Assembly: GCF_025628895.1 (NCBI RefSeq)
Contig: NZ_JAOTJC010000004.1
Coordinates: 238,388-302,387, forward strand
Direction: 5' to 3'
From: Alteromonas salexigens
Lineage (GTDB): Bacteria > Pseudomonadota > Gammaproteobacteria > Enterobacterales > Alteromonadaceae
DNA: 64,000 nt
Position 1 is the first letter of the stretch; each line of letters opens with the position of its first letter. Made by a program: the position numbers and the translations under genes. Of this stretch, positions 43,541 to 51,822 are shown piece by piece. Under the pieces are notes generated by a model. The model made no database searches. It was not told the DNA's origin and was given only the letters and a program-made list of their open reading frames with translations.

Positions 43541-44836
43541 TTAGAAGCGGGTGTTGACCTGCACGCTCAGTATGTGTGCTGACGCGTGTTCTGTAGCCGT
43601 CAGGTCGCTAACCACGTTGCCCAGGGTTTCCGTGGACAGAGTACGCTGTTGCTTTACATCGGCTTCACGGCCTTTAATGTAAGCATACCCAGCGTCCAGG
43701 GTTGTCATGTCGGTGACCTGCCAGGTGGCGCCCGCAGACACCCAGTGACGGTCGGTATCCGGAATGCTCAGTGACCGGTGGGCGTAAGAGACCGCCCCAT
43801 CATCGTACGCATAGCCGGCACGTAAGGTCAGGGTATCGCTGTACCGATAAGTAGCACCCACACTGGCGCGCCAGGTATTCTCAAAGTCTTCTTCTTTGAT
43901 AGGCAGTACCATGCCGCTTTCAAGTTCGGCTTCCAGCTTATCGAAAGTGCTCCACTCGGTGTGATTGAGGCTCGCCTGTACCGACCACTGGTCGTTCAGC
44001 GTATGATTCACTGCCAGTTCCGCAATGGCGGCCAGGTTTAAATCCAGTGAGCCAGGTTGATTCAGGGCCGGGAACAGATCAGAGCTGACTTCTCCTTCCA
44101 GCTCCAGCTTGGTTTCAGCCCGGTAGCTCAGAGCAATGTCAGTGGCGTCAGTTGCCTGCCAGAACAGGCCTACATTCCAGCCGTAGCCCCAGTCATCACC
44201 TTCCAGCTTGAGGATTTCTGCGTTACCCAGAATCGCTCCCTGACTGACTGCTTCAATAGCCTTGGGCGTGGCAGTGCTGATTTCCGCTTCCGAATAGGTG
44301 GCGCTCAGTCCCAGACCAATATCCAGCGACTCAGTAAGGCTGTAAGACATGGCCGGGTTAATAGTAAACGTAATGATTTCCGCCCGATCGGCAAAGTGCA
44401 GCGCATTGAAATCGTCGCTGTAGTCGGACGCCAGGCCATAGTTTGCAAACAAACCAATGCCTGCAGAGACTTTATCGTTCACCGGGCTCACGTAAAACAG
44501 CGAAGGAATAACAGCGCTCTCGGCGATGTCATCTTCGTTGGCGGTTTGCGGAATGCGGGCTTCGCCCACCTGGGTTTCCAGTTCACCGTTAATGTCCACA
44601 TTAGGCAAGATGAGGTTCAGGGCACCACTTAACTGAGGCGCATCGAACTGCCCGATAGCGGCAGGGTTGGTTGCCAGCACGGAGGCATTTTCGGGCATGG
44701 CAGCCTGACCGGCAAAGGCCCGGCCCAGGCCATTGGCACTGTGTTCGTTAACCTGAAAACCTGCCGCCAGTGCGGTGAACGAAACACTGCCCAGCGCCAA
44801 ACATAGAGAAGAGGATAATAAGACTGATTTATTCAT
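43541..44836 (-). CDS. FadL-family long-chain fatty-acid/hydrophobic-compound porin
   Basis: The start is the Met at 44836 (MNKSVLLSSSLCLALGSVSFTALAAGF); the open frame up to 44968 is discarded. The mature N-terminus AGFQVNEHSANGLGRAFAGQAA is the FadL hatch signature, with NASVLATNPAAIG following. The 431-aa length and terminal Val-Asn-Thr-Arg-Phe fit a 14-strand barrel. It lets long-chain fatty acids or similar hydrophobic molecules diffuse across the outer membrane. A terminator follows. Confidence 0.92.
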   Translation of the reverse strand: MNKSVLLSSSLCLALGSVSFTALAAGFQVNEHSANGLGRAFAGQAAMPENASVLATNPAAIGQFDAPQLSGALNLILPNVDINGELETQVGEARIPQTANEDDIAESAVIPSLFYVSPVNDKVSAGIGLFANYGLASDYSDDFNALHFADRAEIITFTINPAMSYSLTESLDIGLGLSATYSEAEISTATPKAIEAVSQGAILGNAEILKLEGDDWGYGWNVGLFWQATDATDIALSYRAETKLELEGEVSSDLFPALNQPGSLDLNLAAIAELAVNHTLNDQWSVQASLNHTEWSTFDKLEAELESGMVLPIKEEDFENTWRASVGATYRYSDTLTLRAGYAYDDGAVSYAHRSLSIPDTDRHWVSAGATWQVTDMTTLDAGYAYIKGREADVKQQRTLSTETLGNVVSDLTATEHASAHILSVQVNTRF

Positions 44837-45178
44837 AGACCACTTGTTGTTAAAGACGTGCGCCGGGGCACGCAAAAAGCATTTACGGTGTCCTTGCTGC
44901 CTCCCAAAGGATGCATGGCACCGACCAGAAAAAACGGCCGGCCATTCTAAAGGACAGACCAGCAACATTTCAATTGCCTCATTAACAAAAATGAAGATTT
45001 AACCTCCATATTTGACATTATCGCAACATTTAAGCGCAAAATTTCAACGAATTGTAATTTATCAGGGATGTATACAGGGCGTTTTTTGCACTTTGTTACA
45101 ACTACGTGCTACTGCATAAGCCACAGGGCGAGTAGGCTAGACCTTGTACAATAACGATAACGAAACAAAGGACTGCTC
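44837..45178. other. Divergent intergenic region, no gene seen
   Basis: About 340 bp between the FadL-like gene and the ABC ATPase gene. It is AT-rich around 45000-45080 and probably holds both promoters. I find no repeat, RNA gene or convincing small ORF. Confidence 0.4.
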
Positions 45179-46063
45179 ATGCTAAACATTTCCAGCCTGA
45201 CTAAAACCTATCCGAACGGGGTAAAAGCTCTGAACGGGATTAACCTGTCTATTCCAAAAGGAATGTTCGGCCTGCTTGGCCCTAACGGCGCCGGCAAATC
45301 TTCACTTATGCGTACCATTGCCACGTTGCAAACCCCGGATACCGGCAGTATCCGGTTTGACGACATTGACGTTTTGGCCGATCCGAATGCGCTGCGTCAG
45401 CGGCTTGGCTATCTGCCCCAGGATTTTGGTGTTTACCCGCGCATCAGTGCCGAAAAACTGCTGGATCATCTGGCGGTATTAAAGGGGCTGAATAATAAAG
45501 GCGAACGTAAAGACGCCGTGGAAAGCTTACTGGTTCACACCAACCTGTGGCAACACCGCGATAAAGCCGTAAGTGGCTACTCCGGTGGCATGCGACAGCG
45601 CTTCGGCATCGCCCAGGCGCTGTTAGGGGATCCGGACCTGATTATCGTGGATGAGCCCACCGCCGGCCTTGACCCTGAGGAACGCAACCGCTTCCACAAC
45701 CTGCTGGTCAGTCTGGGGGAAGAAAAAGTCATTATTCTGTCTACCCATATCGTGGAAGATGTATCTGAGCTGTGCCCGTCAATGGCAGTATTAGGTCATG
45801 GTGAAATTCTGCTGGAAGGCAATCCCATCAGCCTGACTCATGGGCTCACCGGCCGGATCTGGCGCAAACAGGTGGGCAAAGAGGAATATCAGGAGCTGGA
45901 GCAGGCACACAGTATCATTTCTTCCCGTCTGATTGCCGGTCAGCATGTGATCCATGTCATGGCCGACACCCCGCCAGACGGCTTCGAGCAGGCGCCGGCT
46001 AACCTGGAAGATGTTTACTTCTCTACGCTGCATAACAAGCGTGCAGCGGCGGCCGCAGCCTAA
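45179..46063 (+). CDS. ABC transporter ATP-binding protein
   Basis: A 294-aa cytoplasmic ATPase. The Walker A motif GPNGAGKS lies at 34-41, the Q-loop at YLPQDFG (79-84), the ABC signature YSGGMRQ at 134-140 and Walker B LIIVDEP at 154-160, with the switch His in LSTHIVED. The subfamily resembles ABC-2 type efflux or gliding-type transporters. It ends 12 bp before the next gene, a permease fused to an aminopeptidase, with which it must form the transporter. Confidence 0.93.
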   Translation: MLNISSLTKTYPNGVKALNGINLSIPKGMFGLLGPNGAGKSSLMRTIATLQTPDTGSIRFDDIDVLADPNALRQRLGYLPQDFGVYPRISAEKLLDHLAVLKGLNNKGERKDAVESLLVHTNLWQHRDKAVSGYSGGMRQRFGIAQALLGDPDLIIVDEPTAGLDPEERNRFHNLLVSLGEEKVIILSTHIVEDVSELCPSMAVLGHGEILLEGNPISLTHGLTGRIWRKQVGKEEYQELEQAHSIISSRLIAGQHVIHVMADTPPDGFEQAPANLEDVYFSTLHNKRAAAAAA

Positions 46064-46075
46064 GGAGCAGTAACC

Positions 46076-49000
46076 ATGTTTGTTAACAGTCTGACCTTTG
46101 AATGGCGATATTACCCTCGCCAGCCCTCTTTTTATGTCACCCTGATGGTGTTCTTTTTGCTGCCGTTTCTCGCCACTGCCACCGACAGCGTGCGCATTGG
46201 CGGCGGGGGCAACGTGCTTTACAACGGCTCGTACGCCATTACCCAGACCACACTGATCATGGGCATTTTTGCCATGTTTCTGCTGGTTAATTTTGTGGCG
46301 GGTACCGCGACCCGCAATCATTCCAGCAACATGGGTGAGCTGGTGTATACCCGGCCCATCACCCCGCTGTCCTACCACCTTGGCCGCTTTGGCGGTGCCT
46401 ATCTGGTAAGCCTGCTGGTCTTTGCCATGGTGCCGCTGGGCATTTTACTGGGGTCGTTAATGCCCTGGGTCGATCAGGAACGGCTCGGGCCGACGAATCT
46501 GAGCTTCTATGTCACCACCTTTGTGTACTTTTCCGTGCCCAGCATGCTGGCACTGGGGATGATCTTCTACGCCGTGGCGCAACGCTTACGCTCCATGATG
46601 GGGGCCTATCTGGTCGCCATGGGCCTGTTTATCTTTTATGTAATTGGCGGGGTTCTCACTTCTGATCCGGAATACCGAATGTTCGGCGCGCTAAGCGACC
46701 CCTTCGGTCTGCGCACCTTTGCTGAGGTGAGCCGCTACTGGACCGTATTTGATAAAAACACCCAGATGGCAGCCATGGAAGGCGTGTTGCTCCAAAACCG
46801 CCTGCTCTGGCTGGCTGTAGGGACTCTTATCCTTACTGTATTTGGCAATATTTTCAGCCTGCGCTGGCAGCAACAAGCCCGCAAGGAAAAACCCAGCAAA
46901 GCCGCACTCATGGCACCGCCCGAGCGCCTTAACCTCAAGGTTCAGTCCCGGGCTGGCGGTCAGCTAAATAAGCTGTTCACCCGCATTGGCTTTGAAATGG
47001 GGCAGGTGTTGTTCAGCCCGGCATTGATCGTACTGATGATTTTCAGCCTGTTTAACCTTAGCGCGCTGTATTTTGTCCCCATTGGCGGGCTCTATGGTAC
47101 CCCCGACTGGCCCCTGACCCAGCAAATGGTAGAAGTCATCACCGAAAGCTACGGTTTAATGCTGATTATTGTGGTGACGTATTACAGCGGTGAAATTGTC
47201 TGGCGCGAGCGCGGCTCGGGTATGGGCGATATCGTGGATTCCACGCCTGCGTTTAACCTGGTGTTCTGGGTATCTAAATTGCTGGCTATGTGGGCCGTAC
47301 TGGCGGTGCTGTTTACTATTGGTATCTTCTTTACGGTGGTTTATCAAATCACTCAGGGCTACTTCAATTTTGAGTTCGGCACCTATGCTGTGGGTATTTA
47401 TGTGCTGCAATGGCTGCCGTGGGCATTAATGGCGGTGCTGGCGTTCTTTATTCAGGTACTCAGCCCCAACAAGTTTGTCGGGATGCTGCTGTTCGTTGCG
47501 TATTTTATTGTCAGTCTGGTGTTTGCCGAGCTGGGTCTTGAGCACAACATGTGGAGCTTTGCCGATACACCCAGTGTGCCTTATTCGGATCTGAACGGTT
47601 ACGGCTGGTTCCTGGCGCCTTTCGGTTGGTACATGTTGTACTGGAGCGCGCTGTCTGTGGCGCTGTTCACCCTGGGCTATGCATTGTGGCAACGGGGCCC
47701 GGAAGTGTCGCTGAAGCACCGTTTCCGGCTGCTGGGTTACCAGCTGGGTGGGGCAGGTAAAACCGCGCTGGCCGCCAGTCTGTTAGTGTTTGTGGCTACC
47801 GGTGGCTACATTCACTATAACACCCAGGTGCTGAATACTTACCTGACCAGCGACGAGCGCTATGAGTTACAGGCAGAGTACGAGCGTCAGTTTGCCCAGT
47901 ATGAAAACGATGAAATTCCGGTGATCACCCGGGTGAACGCCGCGGTGGATATTTATCCGGAGGAGCGACGGATAGAGGCTGAAGCCGATGTCACGCTTAG
48001 CAACCCATCGGATACGGCCATCACCCGTGCGCTGATATCCGTGCCGCCGCACACGTCAGCGTGGGATTTCACTGTGCCCGGCGCTAAAGTGACAGAGCGG
48101 GTTGAGCGCCTCAACAGCGCCTGGCTTACGTTCGAAGATCCTCTGCAACCCGGTGAAACCCGCGACGGCGTCCTTAGCGTGACCCGTGCGCATCAGGGCT
48201 TTAAAGACAACAGCTTCGACTTTGAAGTGGCGGAAAACGGCACCTTTATTAATAACTACTCGCTGTTCCCGGCGTTTGGTTTTAATACTCAGTACCTCAT
48301 CAGCGACCGGCATGAGCGGCGTAAGCGGGAGCTACCCGACCGTCCTCGTGCGCACAAACTCGAGGACAGTGAACACTATGCAGAAAGCGGATTCGGCAAA
48401 GGTGTCACCTTTATCGACTTCGAAACCACCGTGTCCACCTCTGGCGATCAGATTGCCATCGCACCGGGTTACCTGCAGCGGGAATGGCAGGAAAACGGGC
48501 GTAACTACTTCCATTACAAAATGGATGCACCCATAGTGAACTTCTTTTCTTACCTGTCTGCCCGTCATGCAGTGAAGAAGGATACCCACCACGGTGTGAA
48601 TATTGAGGTGTATCACCACCCCGAGCACCACTGGAATGTGGACGTGATGATCGAGAGCGTGAAAGACTCGCTGGATTACTTCACCGACGCCTTTGGCCCG
48701 TATCAGCACCGGCAAATGCGCATTATCGAGTTCCCGGGTTACCGCGACTTTGCGCAGAGCTTTGCCAACACCGTGCCCTACTCAGAAGACATCGGTTTTG
48801 TGGCGGACCTGCGCGACCCAGAAGACATTGACTATGTGTACTATGTCACAGCGCATGAAGTCGCTCATCAGTGGTGGGGACACCAGGTGGGCGCTGCCAA
48901 CGTACAGGGCCAGTCGATTATTATCGAAAGCCTGTCTCAGTACAGTGCCATCATGGTACTGCGGGAGCGCTACGGCGAAGAAAAAATGCGTAAGTTCCTG

Positions 49001-49636
49001 AAGTACGAGCTAGATCGTTACCTGCGCGACCGCGGCGGCGAATTGCTGGCTGAAATGCCCTTTATGCGCAGCGAAAGTCAGCAGTACATTCACTACCGCA
49101 AAGGCTCGATAGTGATGATGGCCATTCTTGACAGGCTGGGCGAGGAACGGGTTAATCTGGCGCTGCAAAATCTGCTTAACGATTTTCAGTACCGCAATAA
49201 CCCGTACCCCACTACGCTGGACCTGCAGGCAGCACTCAATGCCCAGGCCACAGCCGATGAACAGGCCTTCATCAGTGACCTGTTCGAGCGGATTACCCTG
49301 TACGACCTGAAAATGCTGGCCGCGCAGGCCGTGGAGACTGACAATGGCCGGTATCAGGTCAGCCTGACCGTATCAGCAGCCCGCTTCGAGGCCGACGGCG
49401 ATGGCCGCGAACAGGAAGGGACGCTGAACGAATGGGTAGACGTGGCGCTGTTCACCGGCGATCCGGAAGACCTCAGTGGTGACACCGAAGTGCTCTATAA
49501 CGAGAAGCACAAGCTGGAGTCCGGTGAAAATATTATCACCCTGACGCTGGACAAAAAGCCGGTGTTTGCGGGTATCGATCCGTTTATTAAACTGATTGAC
49601 CGGGACAGTGGCGATAATGTGTTGAAGCTCAAATAA
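46076..49636 (+). CDS. ABC-2 permease fused to M1-family aminopeptidase
   Basis: An 1186-aa membrane protein. Roughly residues 1-590 contain two sets of six or so transmembrane helices (ABC-2 type). After a last helix near 565-585, a soluble part begins with a beta-rich domain (about 610-830) and then the M1 metallopeptidase domain: zinc motif HEVAH at His927-His931 with third ligand Glu951 (IIIESLSQYSA). A C-terminal helical and beta domain closes the protein. Relatives are annotated as ABC permease/M1 aminopeptidase. Transport of peptides coupled to trimming is an obvious idea, but the peptidase side of the membrane and the substrate are unproven. It pairs with the upstream ATPase. Confidence 0.9.
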   Translation: MFVNSLTFEWRYYPRQPSFYVTLMVFFLLPFLATATDSVRIGGGGNVLYNGSYAITQTTLIMGIFAMFLLVNFVAGTATRNHSSNMGELVYTRPITPLSYHLGRFGGAYLVSLLVFAMVPLGILLGSLMPWVDQERLGPTNLSFYVTTFVYFSVPSMLALGMIFYAVAQRLRSMMGAYLVAMGLFIFYVIGGVLTSDPEYRMFGALSDPFGLRTFAEVSRYWTVFDKNTQMAAMEGVLLQNRLLWLAVGTLILTVFGNIFSLRWQQQARKEKPSKAALMAPPERLNLKVQSRAGGQLNKLFTRIGFEMGQVLFSPALIVLMIFSLFNLSALYFVPIGGLYGTPDWPLTQQMVEVITESYGLMLIIVVTYYSGEIVWRERGSGMGDIVDSTPAFNLVFWVSKLLAMWAVLAVLFTIGIFFTVVYQITQGYFNFEFGTYAVGIYVLQWLPWALMAVLAFFIQVLSPNKFVGMLLFVAYFIVSLVFAELGLEHNMWSFADTPSVPYSDLNGYGWFLAPFGWYMLYWSALSVALFTLGYALWQRGPEVSLKHRFRLLGYQLGGAGKTALAASLLVFVATGGYIHYNTQVLNTYLTSDERYELQAEYERQFAQYENDEIPVITRVNAAVDIYPEERRIEAEADVTLSNPSDTAITRALISVPPHTSAWDFTVPGAKVTERVERLNSAWLTFEDPLQPGETRDGVLSVTRAHQGFKDNSFDFEVAENGTFINNYSLFPAFGFNTQYLISDRHERRKRELPDRPRAHKLEDSEHYAESGFGKGVTFIDFETTVSTSGDQIAIAPGYLQREWQENGRNYFHYKMDAPIVNFFSYLSARHAVKKDTHHGVNIEVYHHPEHHWNVDVMIESVKDSLDYFTDAFGPYQHRQMRIIEFPGYRDFAQSFANTVPYSEDIGFVADLRDPEDIDYVYYVTAHEVAHQWWGHQVGAANVQGQSIIIESLSQYSAIMVLRERYGEEKMRKFLKYELDRYLRDRGGELLAEMPFMRSESQQYIHYRKGSIVMMAILDRLGEERVNLALQNLLNDFQYRNNPYPTTLDLQAALNAQATADEQAFISDLFERITLYDLKMLAAQAVETDNGRYQVSLTVSAARFEADGDGREQEGTLNEWVDVALFTGDPEDLSGDTEVLYNEKHKLESGENIITLTLDKKPVFAGIDPFIKLIDRDSGDNVLKLK

Positions 49637-49966
49637 AGCTTGTTATATAACGATTAAAACGGCACCTCTGGTGCCGTTTTTTTATTCCAGGAGAAACGAC
49701 AGTAGTTACACGCGTAACCAAGTCGGTTGCTGAGCTGACTTACTTTGCCGTATCGGGCCGGCTCGCTCTGAGACACTGGCGCTATTTTTTCAACATGTTA
49801 CAAACCAACCCCAGTTAAATTAAAAAACCCATAAAATCAATAGATTATAATTTAACGCACAGCGTAATACCTGACCAGTTGTTCAGGAAATAGTCATGCA
49901 ACCGTCATATTTCTGTGGCACCTTATCGGCGCTTGACCTACCAAGCCTCTAACCACAGGAATTAAC
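49637..49966. other. Intergenic region with terminator and possible promoter
   Basis: About 330 bp. After the terminator at 49656-49684 it is AT-rich; a TATAAT at 49846-49851 lacks a recognisable -35 box. No ORF, repeat or RNA gene is seen. Confidence 0.4.
49656..49684 (+). terminator. Rho-independent terminator after the ABC/M1 operon
   Basis: An 11-bp stem (AAAACGGCACC/GGTGCCGTTTT) with a three-base loop is followed by T. Confidence 0.9.
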
Positions 49967-51592
49967 ATGAAAAAAACCATAACAATGTTAAGTGCGCTTA
50001 CCGCTGTCACCCTCAGTGCGCAGGTGAGCGCCCAGGTAGAGAATGGAACTTTCGAAAATTGGAGTGGGAACTCCCCTGACAGCTGGACCACCATCGACAG
50101 TGGTATCAGCGTAAGCCAGTCGGCCACCAGCTATGAAGGCAACAGCGCCGCCGCAATCACAGTCACCACCGGGTCGCAAAGCAGTACTGACTTCCGTCAG
50201 TCTGTCAGTGTTACTGGCGGTGAGAACTATACATTCAGTACCTGGGTATATCATACCGAAGGCGGCATCCGCGCACGGCTGTACGTGGACGGCTACCAGA
50301 ATTACTCAGAGCCCACGTTAACCGGCCAGTGGCAGCAAATTAGCTACAGCTATACCCCTGCCAGCACTGGCACCATCGAAGTGGGGCTGCGCTTTTATGA
50401 TGTCTCCGGCTTCGATGGCAACGAACTGGTGTACGTAGATTTATTTGAACCCACCAGCACCACCGGCGGCGGGGGCGGCACATGCAGCAACAATGCCGGC
50501 GAATTTGCCCTCACCACCGACGATTACGGCAGCGAGACCAGCTGGCAAATTACCGACTCAGGCAGTCAGGTAGTAGCATCAGGCAGCGGTTACAGCAGTA
50601 ACACCAGTTACAGCGAAGATGTGTGTCTGGCCGACGGTGATTACACCCTGACAGTGTCTGACAGTTATGGCGACGGTATTTGCTGTTCATACGGCAATGG
50701 CAGCTACAGCCTGACCATTGCCGGCGATACGCTGGCCTCCGGCGGCAGCTTCGGCAGTGCTGATGTGACTAACTTCACCCTTGGCAGTACCGGAGGAGGC
50801 AGCGGCGGCAGCGGTGCTAACCTGTCAGGTTATTACGCCACGGCAGACGGTCTGACCGGCTATGCGCTAAAAACCGAACTGCACAACATTATTGATAACC
50901 ACACCACCCAGAGCTACTCGGCGTTGTGGGATTTTTATCTGTCCTATGGCCGCGACAGCTATTACGAGAATGACGGCAGTATTCTGGATATCTACTCGGA
51001 GCAACCTGGCGGGGCCGATCCGTACATCTTTACTGCCGGTACCGACCAGTGTGGTAACTATAGCGGCGAAAGCGACTGCTACAACCGCGAACACGGGTTT
51101 CCGCGCAGCTGGTTTGGTGGTGCAGTGGCGCCTATGAATACCGATATTCATCATATCTTCCCCACTGATGGTTACGTGAACTCTAAACGTAGCAGCTACC
51201 CCTATGGTGAAGTGGCCAGCGCCACGTTCACGTCAGCGAATGGCTCGAAACTGGGCAGTGCGACGAGTGGACTGGGTTATTCAGGCACGGTATTTGAACC
51301 GATTGATGAGTTTAAAGGCGATATTGCCCGGGCGTATTTCTACATGGCCACCCGTTATGAAAACGTGATAGCCGGATGGGAAAGTCACAGTACGTACGGC
51401 GATGCATCACTCAATGGCACCAGTAACCAGGTATTTGAAAACTGGCTGCTGGCCATGCTGAAAAGCTGGCACGTTCAGGATCCGGTAAGCCAGAAAGAAA
51501 TTGACCGCAATGAGGCGGCATACGGCTTTCAGGGCAACCGCAACCCGTTTGTGGATCACCCCGAACTGGTCACGGAGATCTGGGGGAATTAA
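49967..51592 (+). CDS. Secreted endonuclease I with two N-terminal accessory domains
   Basis: A 541-aa protein. The signal peptide ends near VSAQV (residue 23). Residues about 24-160 form a carbohydrate-binding-like jelly-roll (VENGTFENWSGNSPDSW). After a Gly-rich linker a second beta domain (about 170-272) contains two vicinal cysteines (DSYGDGICCSYG). After another Gly/Ser linker, the endonuclease I domain (about 285-541) carries NREHGFPRSWF and the catalytic DIHHIFPTDGYVNSKRSS with His395/His396. Relatives are extracellular DNases used to get phosphorus and nitrogen from DNA or to loosen biofilm matrix. A terminator follows. Confidence 0.9.
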   Translation: MKKTITMLSALTAVTLSAQVSAQVENGTFENWSGNSPDSWTTIDSGISVSQSATSYEGNSAAAITVTTGSQSSTDFRQSVSVTGGENYTFSTWVYHTEGGIRARLYVDGYQNYSEPTLTGQWQQISYSYTPASTGTIEVGLRFYDVSGFDGNELVYVDLFEPTSTTGGGGGTCSNNAGEFALTTDDYGSETSWQITDSGSQVVASGSGYSSNTSYSEDVCLADGDYTLTVSDSYGDGICCSYGNGSYSLTIAGDTLASGGSFGSADVTNFTLGSTGGGSGGSGANLSGYYATADGLTGYALKTELHNIIDNHTTQSYSALWDFYLSYGRDSYYENDGSILDIYSEQPGGADPYIFTAGTDQCGNYSGESDCYNREHGFPRSWFGGAVAPMNTDIHHIFPTDGYVNSKRSSYPYGEVASATFTSANGSKLGSATSGLGYSGTVFEPIDEFKGDIARAYFYMATRYENVIAGWESHSTYGDASLNGTSNQVFENWLLAMLKSWHVQDPVSQKEIDRNEAAYGFQGNRNPFVDHPELVTEIWGN

Positions 51593-51616
51593 TCTTCACG
51601 TAACCAGTCGATATCC

Positions 51617-51639
51617 GGGAGCCTAAGGCTCCCTTTTTT
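51617..51639 (+). terminator. Rho-independent terminator after the endonuclease gene
   Basis: The stem GGGAGCC/GGCTCCC with a three-base loop is followed by six T. Confidence 0.9.
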
Positions 51640-51751
51640 GTGCCCGCTGGTTTCGCTTTCCACCCGCTTCGCCAATCCAAACGCCCCCCTCAACTCCTCC
51701 TACCACCACTCAATTATTAACATTTATTAAACAATGGTTTTACATAATCAC

Positions 51752-51765
51752 TGGAAGCGCTTACA
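51752..51765. promoter_or_regulatory. LacI/cre-like operator of the second GH16 gene
   Basis: TGGAAGCGCTTACA lies 57 bp upstream of the GH16 start codon. It differs from the perfect palindrome at 30047 by one base, so both GH16 loci probably answer to the same regulator. Confidence 0.75.
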
Positions 51766-51822
51766 TTTAATCCGAGAGCACGCGAAGTTGAACTTTAGTA
51801 TTAATAAAAATGAGGACGCATC

